NCBI GenBank assembly: GCA_013214355.1
Contig: JABSSL010000019.1
Span: 142,991-206,990, forward strand
Reading direction: 5' to 3'
Source of the DNA: Saprospiraceae bacterium
Lineage (GTDB): Bacteria; Bacteroidota; Bacteroidia; Chitinophagales; Saprospiraceae
DNA: 64,000 bases
The position numbers and the translations under genes were made by a program. Below are positions 56,336 through 64,000 of the stretch, piece after piece. Position 1 is the stretch's first letter, and the number at the start of each line of letters is the position of its first letter. The notes beneath the pieces are model-generated. The model saw only the letters and a list, made by a program, of their open reading frames with translations. It was not told the DNA's origin and did no database searches.

Positions 56336-58063
56336 TTAAAAACTGATGGAAGAATCAGGTATGGCTTCGATTAGCTTTTTGGTGTAAGCCGTCTTAGGAT
56401 TTTGGTACACTTCATCTGCTAGTCCTTCTTCCACCACCTTACCATCTTTCATTACGAGCATTCGATCCGCCATAAATTTCACCACTGAGAGATCATGAGA
56501 AATGAAGATGTACGATAAATCCTGCTCCTCTCTCAATTCTGTTAGCAAATTTAAAATCTGAGCTTGTACACTCACATCCAGCGAAGAAACCGATTCATCA
56601 CAGATTAAAAAATCGGGTTCGACCGCAAGCGCTCGGGCAATGGCGATTCTTTGTCTTTGACCGCCAGAAAACTCATGTGGATAGCGGAAAAAGTGATCTG
56701 CCTCTAATCCGACCTTCTCTAGTAATTGTATTGTTTTTTCCTTACGTGCCTTGGCAGATAGAGAAGAGAAAAATTGCTGCATCGGTTCCGCCACCGCATG
56801 CCCAATCATCTTTCGGGGGTTAAGGGAGGCAAATGGATCCTGAAATACGATCTGCATTTTTTTCCGATAAACCCGCATTTGTTGCTCATCTAAGTCCGTA
56901 ATATTATCTCCTTCAAACAGGATTTGGCCACTACGGGCTGGTATCAGTTTGATCAAGGTTTTCCCCAAGGTAGTCTTTCCGCAGCCAGATTCCCCTACTA
57001 AGCCAACAGACTCTCCTTTTCTCATCTGGAAATTCACCCCATCAACAGCCTTCACGAATTCAACCGGTTTGCCCCAGAAGTTTTTCTTACTGGGATACCA
57101 AGTGTGTAGTTCTTTGACAGAGAGAATCGTTGGCCTTTCCTCCAATTTTGCCAGGTGCGCTTGATAGTCAGCTGGTTCATACAAACGTACCTCCATGGAC
57201 TTCGAGGCCTCGGTTTCTGCGTCCGCAATTGTCGGCAAACGCCTTAGCCTTTGGTTTAATGGCGGTCTACACGCCAGTAAGCCTTGCGTATACGGATGAG
57301 CGGGTTGTTGAAGAATAGCTGTTTTTGGTCCACGCTCGACAATCTCACCTCTCCGCATTACCAAAACCCGATCCGCGATTTCCGAAATCACTCCTAAGTC
57401 ATGGGAAATGAAGAGGATACCGATCTGCAGTTGGGCCTTTAACTCCAATAGCAATCTTAAGATCTCTTGCTGTACGGTTACATCTAGGGAAGTGGTAGGC
57501 TCATCCGCAATGATCAGATCTGGTGCGGTGGCAATAGCCATGGCGATCATGATTCTTTGCTTTTGTCCTCCGGATAACTGATGGGGATAGGCTTGATAAA
57601 TTCGCTCGACATCTGGCAGCTTGACCTGTTCAAAAAGTTCGCAAACTCTTGCTTTAGCGGCCTTCGCAGATAATCCCTCGTGCAGCATTAGTACTTCGGC
57701 TACTTGCTGGCCACAGGTATGCACTGGATTTAGAGAGCTCATCGGATCTTGAAACACCATACTGATCCGATTCCCACGAATTCCCTCTAGTTCTTTATTG
57801 GATAGCTCGTTAATGCGAATTCCCTCCCCTTCGTCTAAGTAAAAATCAATACTTCCCCCCTTCCATAAGGCGGAAGACGGCAACAATTGCAGAATGGATA
57901 AGGCTGTCATGGACTTGCCTGACCCGGACTCCCCTACTATACCAAGGACTTCACCCCTGAAGAGCTCAAATGAACTCCCTTTAATGGCCTTTAGTTCTCC
58001 ATCTGCGGTGGGAAAACTAATCGCGAGTTCCGACACGCTCAATAGTCTCTGCTGATCACTCAT
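56336..58063 (-). CDS. dual ATPase of an oligopeptide-type ABC importer
   Basis: 575 residues with two fused nucleotide-binding domains of the DppD/OppF type. Domain 1 (about 5-265) has GESGSGKS, LSGGQKQRI and LIIADEPTT. Domain 2 (about 310-570) has GESGCGKT, FSGGQRQRI and FLICDESVSSLD. YejF/GsiA-type proteins have this layout and energise peptide, nickel or glutathione import. No permease or binding protein is in the window, so its partners lie elsewhere. It overlaps the 3' end of the RNase D gene by 8 bases. Confidence 0.94.
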   Translation of the reverse strand: MSDQQRLLSVSELAISFPTADGELKAIKGSSFELFRGEVLGIVGESGSGKSMTALSILQLLPSSALWKGGSIDFYLDEGEGIRINELSNKELEGIRGNRISMVFQDPMSSLNPVHTCGQQVAEVLMLHEGLSAKAAKARVCELFEQVKLPDVERIYQAYPHQLSGGQKQRIMIAMAIATAPDLIIADEPTTSLDVTVQQEILRLLLELKAQLQIGILFISHDLGVISEIADRVLVMRRGEIVERGPKTAILQQPAHPYTQGLLACRPPLNQRLRRLPTIADAETEASKSMEVRLYEPADYQAHLAKLEERPTILSVKELHTWYPSKKNFWGKPVEFVKAVDGVNFQMRKGESVGLVGESGCGKTTLGKTLIKLIPARSGQILFEGDNITDLDEQQMRVYRKKMQIVFQDPFASLNPRKMIGHAVAEPMQQFFSSLSAKARKEKTIQLLEKVGLEADHFFRYPHEFSGGQRQRIAIARALAVEPDFLICDESVSSLDVSVQAQILNLLTELREEQDLSYIFISHDLSVVKFMADRMLVMKDGKVVEEGLADEVYQNPKTAYTKKLIEAIPDSSISF

Positions 58064-59246
58064 GCCCTACCCGTATCTCAATTTTTCCACCGTTGATCTC
58101 CAGTTTAAGATCTTCTAGGTTATCTAGCCATTCTACCATATCTGCTCCTAAGAAGGTTCTACGCCAGCCATTACCTAGTGTCTCATCCTGATAGCGTTTA
58201 TCTAGTTTGAAACGCAATAGTTGATTTTTGGAACAAACCAAACTCGTAGCCACCTTTTCCTCTATGCATTTATACTTAATCAGTAGATAGAGCAGATCAA
58301 TGATGATATCTTCATTTTGATCATCTCCTTTATCAAAATCGGGAATCTTACCCAACATGCTACGCTCCTCCTCGGTCTCCTGTTGTCGATATAGTCCCAC
58401 AAAAATATCCCCCAGTTGGTCTGTGATCTTATCCGGTATTCTTCGATTCTTCTTCAGGGCATCCTTACCAGCCCCTACATTCCGCACAATATGGTTGATC
58501 ATTTTACTTGGCAGTACCATTTCCTTGCTATGGTTACGGCGCTCTGCCGTCTCTACTCGCCATTTGGTCAAGCGCAAGAAGAACAATTTTTCCTTCTTGG
58601 CCAAGGACTTGATCATGTTGCTATTTACCGCCTCATAATAGGGTGACTTTTCGTAATAAGCGCCCGTTTCCAATTTACCAAACTCCTCTTTAGCCCATTC
58701 TGTCCGGTTTAGTTTGCTCAACTTATCACTAGCTTTCTTCCACAATCTGTATAATGGCAAAACATCCTCTAGCGCATAATTCAATTGGCGTTGTTGGAAT
58801 GGCCTAGCCTCCCAATCAGCAACAGCATAGCCCTTTTTTAGATGCCATCCCAATTCGGTCTCAACTAGCTTACGAAAAGATATCGGGTACCTATATCCTA
58901 GAAAGCCCGCGGCTATCTGGGTATCAAAAATATTTTTGGGAACAGTGCCAAAAAGATTGTTCAACAAACGATAATCATTGTCCCCTGCGTGTGTAATCTT
59001 GCAAATATTTGCATCCTCCATTAAAGAAAGGTACGGATCTAGGTTTCCGCACTCGAAAGGATCAATGAGGTAGTTGCCATGTTCCGTAGCTACCTGAATC
59101 AAACAGAGTCTAGGCCAATATCTTTTTTCGCCAACAAATTCAGTATCAAAGCACAACCAGGGTACGGCCTTGTTATCTTGATAAAACTGATCAAGCTGGG
59201 TGGGAGAATTTATGAATTGGTAGCTTCTGTGGTTTGAATTTGACAT
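58056..59246 (-). CDS. rnd: ribonuclease D
   Basis: 396 residues from the ATG at 59244-59246. The DEDDy exonuclease domain has WLCFDTEFVGE (Asp, Glu), KITHAGDNDYRLL (Asp) and YALEDVLPLY (Tyr, Asp). HRDC-like helices follow at about 200-290. It trims 3' ends of stable RNAs in the cytoplasm. A TTG seven codons earlier is a less likely start. It heads a pair with the ABC ATPase, overlapping by 8 bases. Upstream hairpins at 59365-59412 may regulate it. Confidence 0.93.
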   Translation of the reverse strand: MSNSNHRSYQFINSPTQLDQFYQDNKAVPWLCFDTEFVGEKRYWPRLCLIQVATEHGNYLIDPFECGNLDPYLSLMEDANICKITHAGDNDYRLLNNLFGTVPKNIFDTQIAAGFLGYRYPISFRKLVETELGWHLKKGYAVADWEARPFQQRQLNYALEDVLPLYRLWKKASDKLSKLNRTEWAKEEFGKLETGAYYEKSPYYEAVNSNMIKSLAKKEKLFFLRLTKWRVETAERRNHSKEMVLPSKMINHIVRNVGAGKDALKKNRRIPDKITDQLGDIFVGLYRQQETEEERSMLGKIPDFDKGDDQNEDIIIDLLYLLIKYKCIEEKVATSLVCSKNQLLRFKLDKRYQDETLGNGWRRTFLGADMVEWLDNLEDLKLEINGGKIEIRVGHE

Positions 59247-59811
59247 GAACACTATTAAATTCGACAAAATTTTCAGCTAGCTGCAGACGGTCTAACATCA
59301 GATCAAGGAGGCGATTGCTGCAACCATAGGTCCCAAGTCTAGCCTGGATTCGTATCCGTGCATCAAAAAAGCCTAATAGGCTTTGAAAGCATAAAAGAAT
59401 GCTTTTGGCTTTGAATAAGGCGGTAGGACTAGTTTTCATCCTAGGATTCCTCTTTTTCTCTAAATGGAATGAAGCGTTAATGAAGTTGTCAAGCGCTCTT
59501 GCTAAAAGTGTTTACAGATTCACTGACTGACCTTCCTATCTAGAAGAAGTTATCCCATGGGAAAGTGCGAAAGTCCGAAAATATTTTGGGACTCAATAAT
59601 TTGGCCTCAAAATATCGTACTTGTACTGTAAAAAGTATAGAAAAATGTTAAATTTTCCATTTATATGATAATCCCCGTGTCTCTTGCTTCGTTTTGGAGT
59701 CTTAAGAGTAAACGAACATCTTTACCCGCATGATCCATAAGAGAGCAAATCTAAATCTGCTCTTTACTTAAAAACAACAGAAGAATCATCTTCCTCAAAA
59801 TTTCAGCTTCG
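59247..59811. other. intergenic region between divergent genes
   Basis: 565 bases between RNase D (-) and the AsmA-like gene (+). The left part holds the leader hairpins described separately. The right part is AT-rich and should carry the AsmA promoter. A frame at 59191-59439 (-) could be a leader peptide; I see no further gene. Confidence 0.55.
59364..59412 (-). promoter_or_regulatory. attenuator-like hairpins upstream of RNase D
   Basis: On the minus strand, AAAGCAT/ATGCTTT (59386-59405) is followed by AAAGCC/GGCTTT (59368-59384) and a run of six T residues, a terminator-like structure about 115 bases before rnd. A second AAAGCC copy (59407-59412) could pair with the same GGCTTT, giving an alternative fold. 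Regulation is inferred. Confidence 0.4.
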
Positions 59812-62800
59812 ATGAAAATTGTAAAGCGCATATTAATTGCCCTTCTTGTGCTCATCATTTTGCTCGTCGGCACTGCTATCGCGGTTCCTATTCTCTTCAA
59901 AGATCGGATCGTACAGATCGCTAAAGAAGAGATCAACAAAAATGTGAGAGCAGATGTTGATTTCTCCGATGTAGACTTATCCTTATTCAAGGGGTTTCCT
60001 CATCTGGTCTTTAGTCTGAAGGATTTATCCGTAATGGGTATCGAGACCTTTGAAGGGATCAAACTATTGGAGGGAAAATCCATCGATTTCAAGCTGGACG
60101 TCATGTCCGTGATCCGAAGTACAAGTCCCATCAAAATAAAGTCGGTCAATCTCATCGAACCTGCCATCAATATTCTCGTACTGGAAGACGGGCAGGCTAA
60201 CTACGATATCACTGTCCCCACAGATGAAAGAATCACCGAAACGGCCAATGAGACGGATTACAGTGGAGTACTAATTCAGCTGGAAAAATACCTGGTGGCT
60301 AATGGAGACTTTGTTTTTGACGACCGAACCATGGGCGTTTATGTAGCTGCCAAAAATATCAATCATAACGGCTCTGGGGAATTCACTATTGACAATTATG
60401 ATCTAAATACTAAGACTTCCATAGATGAATTGAGTATTCAATACGGAGACATTGGCTATCTCAAGAAGGCCAAAACGGCTCTAGATGCAATCGTTAACAT
60501 TGACCAAAAAACCAGTACCTATACGCTAAAGGACAACGAACTACGGCTGAATGAATTGATCTTACAAGCCGCTGGTTTCATCCAACTCGCGGACTCAGAT
60601 GACATCAACATGGAGCTGGACTTTAGTTCTCCTCAAAATGAATTCAAACAATTGCTTTCCATGATTCCCAATGCCTATATCGAAGGTTATGAGGAGGTCA
60701 AGGCGGATGGAAAATTCGCTTTTAACGGAAATGTAAAAGGGACCTTTAATGCTGAAAAAGAACAACTTCCCGCCTTCAAGGTCAACTTCGAAGTAGCTGA
60801 TGCAAATGTAAAATACCCAGATCTTCCTCTAGGAATTAATGGGATTAATACAGCCGTAAAGATCAATAGTCCTAGTAGCGATTTGGATAAACTTCAAGTG
60901 GATGCGAATACCTTTAGCATGCAGATTGGAACCAATCCTATTGAAGGACGATTCAGCTTACGCACTCCCATCAGTAATCCAGCTGTCAATGCAGCTGTGA
61001 AGGGGCGCCTCGACTTGGAAGAATTGAGCGGGGCTTTTCCAATAGAAGGGATAGAGACCTTAAACGGACTGATCACGGCGGATGCCACCGTAAATACTAG
61101 CATGGCTGCCATAGATGCTGGAGCTTACGACCAAGTCGATATGAGTGGTACCATGCAGATTGACCAGATGAATTATAAGTCCACAGATCTCCCACGAGTA
61201 CTTATCAAAACCCTGGATGTTAACTTTACACCAAAGAATGTACAAATTAAAGACTTCCAGAGTCGCTTAGGACAGAGTGATCTCAAAGCGCAAGGATACA
61301 TAGATAATATACTAGCATACTTCTCTCCCAAGAAAGCTATGACGGGTAAGCTACGGGTCCAATCTGATTTTTTCGATACCAACGAATGGATTCCTGCTGA
61401 AGAAGAGGTGGAAACCCCATCCGGAGAAGAAGATGTGGAAGAGGTAGCACTGGAGGTTTTTGACCGTTTTGATTTTCAGGTTGAAGGCGCATTCAGAGAA
61501 ATTTCATATGATGTCTATACACTGACTGATACCTACGTCTTGGGTGAAGTAGGACCGCAAGTATTGAAGGCCGACGAACTACGAACGCGCATTGGTTCTA
61601 GTGATTTCTCTGCGACAGGCACCATTCTGCATGTCTTCGATTATCTGTTTGATAATGGCACACTCAAGGGCAATATACAAGTGAACTCTAGCTTGGTGGA
61701 TCTAAATGAGTTTATGGAATTACTTGATACGGAAGAAGCCGGAGCTAAAGCCACCGCGGCTGAGGACGAGCCCTTAGAAGTTGTTCCCGTACCGGAGCGT
61801 ATGACCATTGATGTAAATGCCAACGTGGATCGAGTGAAGTATACCAATATGGTCCTCAAAGATGTGCAAGGACACCTCGTCGTAGATAAGCAAGCCGTGG
61901 TATTGGAGAATGCCACAAGCGAAACCTTAGGTGGTCGCATGAATATAAGTGGTAGTTATGACACAAAAGATGTGAAGGGACCCACTTTCTCCTTCAAATA
62001 TGACTTACAAGAGCTGGATTTTGCCGAAGCTTTCAATACCATGAATACCTTCCAAGCCTTAGCTCCAATTGGTCAGTTCATTAATGGTAATTTCAATTCC
62101 ACAATGATTATGGATGGGGTCCTAGGGGAAGATCTTATGCCCAACCTCCAATCGCTAAACATAGAAGGTTTCCTCCAAACGGTTCATGGCGTGATCTCAG
62201 GCTTTAAACCATTGCAAGTTGTTGGGAATGCCTTAAATCTAGAGGCCTTGACTAAGGAAATTGACCTAGGAGGAACCAAAAACTGGTTTGAGCTAAAGGA
62301 TGGTACCTTAGAACTCAAGGAATTTGATGTGAACATGGATGATATCGCAATGAAAATTAGTGGAACCCATGGACTGGATCAAAACATGAATTACAACATC
62401 AAAGCCAAAATCCCTAGGGCACTGTTAGAAAAAGGTGCAGTGGGAAAAGCCGTGGACCAAGGCTACGGTTTATTGCAATCACAGGCCTCTAAGCTAGGGT
62501 TTAATATCAAGAAGAGCGAGTTTGTTAATGTGATGATTAACCTAACAGGCTCTTTGACAGATCCTAAGGTTAAATTGAATCTTCTCGGGGGAGATGGGGA
62601 AACTAGCGTGGTTGAGGCAGGAAAAGAGGCTTTACAAGATGAGATTAATGATCAAAAGGAAGCCTTGCAGGAAAAGGCGGAAGAGAAACTGCAAGAGGGT
62701 AAAGACATAGCTCAAGAAAAAGTGGATGAGGTTGTTGATTCTGCCAATACCGTGATCAATGAAAAGGTGGATGAACTCAAACAAGATGCAAAAGAAAAAG

Positions 62801-62967
62801 CGGATGAATTATTGAAAGAGAAACTAGGATCAACTCCTGGCAACCTTATTGATTCTACAGCGAATGAGCTCTTGAAGAACACTGGTACCCAAAGCACGGT
62901 AGACAGTATTAAAAATCATTTGAACAAGTTTAATCCTTTCAAACGGAAAAAGAAGAAAAAGAACTAA
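59812..62967 (+). CDS. AsmA family membrane-anchored protein
   Basis: 1051 residues. An N-terminal membrane anchor (about 5-27) is followed by an AsmA N-terminal domain (DRIVQIAKEEINKNVRADVD) and long repeating beta-strand segments, as in AsmA/TamB/YhdP lipid-transfer proteins. AsmA_2-like blocks at about 740-880 include GKGAVGKAV-like stretches. The C-terminal tail (about 925-1030) is a charged helical coiled coil rich in Lys, Glu and Asp, ending in a KRKKKKKN-type basic run. It probably bridges the inner and outer membranes. Confidence 0.9.
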   Translation: MKIVKRILIALLVLIILLVGTAIAVPILFKDRIVQIAKEEINKNVRADVDFSDVDLSLFKGFPHLVFSLKDLSVMGIETFEGIKLLEGKSIDFKLDVMSVIRSTSPIKIKSVNLIEPAINILVLEDGQANYDITVPTDERITETANETDYSGVLIQLEKYLVANGDFVFDDRTMGVYVAAKNINHNGSGEFTIDNYDLNTKTSIDELSIQYGDIGYLKKAKTALDAIVNIDQKTSTYTLKDNELRLNELILQAAGFIQLADSDDINMELDFSSPQNEFKQLLSMIPNAYIEGYEEVKADGKFAFNGNVKGTFNAEKEQLPAFKVNFEVADANVKYPDLPLGINGINTAVKINSPSSDLDKLQVDANTFSMQIGTNPIEGRFSLRTPISNPAVNAAVKGRLDLEELSGAFPIEGIETLNGLITADATVNTSMAAIDAGAYDQVDMSGTMQIDQMNYKSTDLPRVLIKTLDVNFTPKNVQIKDFQSRLGQSDLKAQGYIDNILAYFSPKKAMTGKLRVQSDFFDTNEWIPAEEEVETPSGEEDVEEVALEVFDRFDFQVEGAFREISYDVYTLTDTYVLGEVGPQVLKADELRTRIGSSDFSATGTILHVFDYLFDNGTLKGNIQVNSSLVDLNEFMELLDTEEAGAKATAAEDEPLEVVPVPERMTIDVNANVDRVKYTNMVLKDVQGHLVVDKQAVVLENATSETLGGRMNISGSYDTKDVKGPTFSFKYDLQELDFAEAFNTMNTFQALAPIGQFINGNFNSTMIMDGVLGEDLMPNLQSLNIEGFLQTVHGVISGFKPLQVVGNALNLEALTKEIDLGGTKNWFELKDGTLELKEFDVNMDDIAMKISGTHGLDQNMNYNIKAKIPRALLEKGAVGKAVDQGYGLLQSQASKLGFNIKKSEFVNVMINLTGSLTDPKVKLNLLGGDGETSVVEAGKEALQDEINDQKEALQEKAEEKLQEGKDIAQEKVDEVVDSANTVINEKVDELKQDAKEKADELLKEKLGSTPGNLIDSTANELLKNTGTQSTVDSIKNHLNKFNPFKRKKKKKN

Positions 62968-62976
62968 ATCCTTGTT

Positions 62977-63010
62977 GGGCAGACCATGGCTAACTAGTCA
63001 TGGTCTGCCC
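62977..63010 (+). terminator. inverted repeat after the AsmA-like gene
   Basis: GGGCAGACCATG (62977-62988) pairs exactly with CATGGTCTGCCC (62999-63010) around a 10-base loop, ten bases after the stop codon. No T run follows, so termination is inferred from position and stem strength. Confidence 0.65.
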
Positions 63011-63066
63011 AAAACATAGTAGGTATCCGTTAATATCTTTTTGAGATACTTCTTATCTTGCTCAAG

Positions 63067-63909
63067 ATGAGAAACAATAAGGCTTATTTGAGCTTAGGCA
63101 CTGCTGCAATTGGGCGACCTCAGTATATAAATATCCGGGAAAAAAAAGCAAGAAGCGATCTTTCCTTGGAAGAATTTCGGAAACGAGGATTGGCCCTGAT
63201 CCAACAAGCCTATGAAGCTGGAATTCGATATTTTGATACGGCTCCAGGTTATGGGCTAGCAGAGGATCTCCTGATTCAATGGCTAAAAACCTTAGATAAT
63301 CCAAACCTTGAAGTAGCCACTAAATGGGGCTATACCTATACGGCCAATTTTGATCCGAATGCTACCCAACATGAAGTGAAGGAGCACTCATTAAACAAAC
63401 TAAACGAGCAATGGCAGAGATCTAAAGCCCTTCTCCCCTATCTAAGTACGTACCAAATACATTCCGCTACCTTTGATACCGGTGTCTTGGAGAATGTGGC
63501 CGTATTGACAAGATTAGCCGAGTTGAAGGAAGAATATGGACTACGGATCGGATTAAGCAGTACCGGTAGCAATCAATTGGAAGTTGTCCAGAGATCCTTG
63601 GACGTTGAGGTGAATGGAATCCCTTTATTTGATGCCTTTCAGGTTACCTATAATGTCTTGGATCAAAGCTTAGCCCCCCTTTTGAAAGCATTGGCAAAGG
63701 AAGGCAAACGAGTAATTATTAAAGAAGCCTTGGCGAATGGTAGGGTTTTTCCCAATTCTGAGTATGCACACTACCAGGAACTTTATCAGCGTTTAACGTA
63801 TCTAGCTCAACAACATGAGGTTGGCATTGATGCCATCGCTTTACAATTTTGTCGGCAAACTGTCCAGCCACTCAGACAGTATCCTAAAAAACGTGTAATT
63901 AAAAAATGA
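63067..63909 (+). pseudogene. aldo/keto reductase, 3' end replaced by IS sequence
   Basis: The frame encodes 280 residues from the ATG at 63067 (a TTG lies three codons earlier). It has LGTAAIGRPQYINI, YFDTAPGYG (catalytic Asp, Tyr), TKWGYTY (Lys) and YQIHSATFD (His), as in aldo/keto reductases. After CRQTVQPL the reading changes to RQYPKKRVIKK and stops, whereas the family normally continues with a VLSGA-type strand and a helix of about 30 residues. The break coincides with the inferred end of an IS256-type element. The residual product may be unstable or inactive. Confidence 0.75.
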
Positions 63910-64000
63910 AGGGCTTAAGCCCAAAGAACTATAATTTGACTCTTTCGTCAAAAATAGCAATAAACTGATTAAGAATAATGGGCCAGTTGCGAATAGGCAT
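63873..64000 (-). mobile_element. IS256-family element, right-edge partial
   Basis: The left boundary near 63873 is placed where the reductase loses homology and AGACAGTATCCTAAAAAACG begins, a sequence resembling IS256-type terminal repeats read outward. A 12-bp palindrome GGGCTTAAGCCC (63911-63922) lies inside. The element continues beyond the window, so the second terminal repeat and target duplication cannot be seen. Confidence 0.65.
63929..64000 (-). CDS. IS256-family (mutator-type) transposase, C-terminal fragment
   Basis: The last 23 residues of a minus-strand frame: MPIRNWPIILNQFIAIFDER then VKL and TAG. The RNW..ILNQF pattern is the typical C-terminus of IS256-type DDE transposases. 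The rest lies past the window end. With the truncated reductase beside it, this marks a recent insertion. Confidence 0.75.
   Translation of the reverse strand: MPIRNWPIILNQFIAIFDERVKL

Overview
The window is chromosomal DNA of a free-living, probably marine member of the Bacteroidota, most likely of the Saprospiria (Lewinella/Haliscomenobacter type). This rests on: three secreted proteins ending in Por (type IX) secretion sorting domains; Bacteroidota-style families such as DUF5117-type zinc metalloproteases, CWC/DUF5522 proteins and DUF2147; weak Shine-Dalgarno usage; and planctomycete-like DUF1549/DUF1553, DUF1501 and PVC-type cytochrome proteins. Genus-level placement is inference. No rRNA, tRNA or CRISPR array was seen.

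Layout. 0-5.6 kb: start of a YeeE/YedE sulphur transporter (cut by the left edge), a coiled-coil secreted protein, a tandem pair of paralogous lipoproteins, and an outer-membrane barrel protein with a small membrane protein. 6-11.2 kb: a large secreted caspase-like protease, then a DEAD-box helicase and a methyltransferase. 11.3-16.4 kb: a pirin and a sulphur group (rhodanese, SulP permease, persulfide-dioxygenase-like MBL-rhodanese fusion). 16.5-20.6 kb: a five-gene photolyase operon, including a 49-residue DUF2256 gene that overlaps its neighbour. 20.8-30.1 kb: a DUF1549/DUF1553 cytochrome plus DUF1501 pair followed by an AraC regulator, then a nucleoside-sugar-type dehydrogenase, DUF2147, and a zinc metalloprotease. 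30.3-31.6 kb: a Crp/Fnr regulator translationally coupled to a 56-residue protein, and an ArsR regulator. 31.7-39.3 kb: a LacI-controlled sugar-acid cluster. 39.3-46.6 kb: a CWC-DUF5522 protein, a two-component system, a PVC-type cytochrome, and a helical protein. 46.7-48.4 kb: a small double-glycine peptide gene and about 1.5 kb without an intact gene. 48.4-53.8 kb: three type IX secretion cargo proteins. 54.1-59.2 kb: a haloalkane dehalogenase, an MBL hydrolase, a double ABC ATPase and RNase D. 59.8-64 kb: an AsmA-like protein, then an aldo/keto reductase whose 3' end is cut by an IS256-family element that runs off the right edge.

How genes work together. The best-defined unit is the LacI cluster. 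An SDR sugar dehydrogenase, a COG3618-type lactonase, a zinc L-galactonate-type dehydrogenase, tagaturonate reductase (UxaB), altronate dehydratase (UxaA) and a KDPG aldolase line up as an L-galactose (possibly L-fucose-like) oxidative pathway to pyruvate. A perfect 18-bp operator lies between the divergent arms. L-galactose is a building block of red-algal galactans, which fits a marine polysaccharide degrader. The KDG kinase and a sugar importer are not in the window. The photolyase operon is a light/DNA-repair unit. The sulphur genes, together with a Cys-rich Crp/Fnr protein, suggest persulfide and thiosulfate handling.

The least explained parts are the orphan KGG-type peptide at 46.7 kb with the gene-free stretch behind it, the leader hairpins upstream of RNase D, and the duplicated proline-rich lipoproteins.
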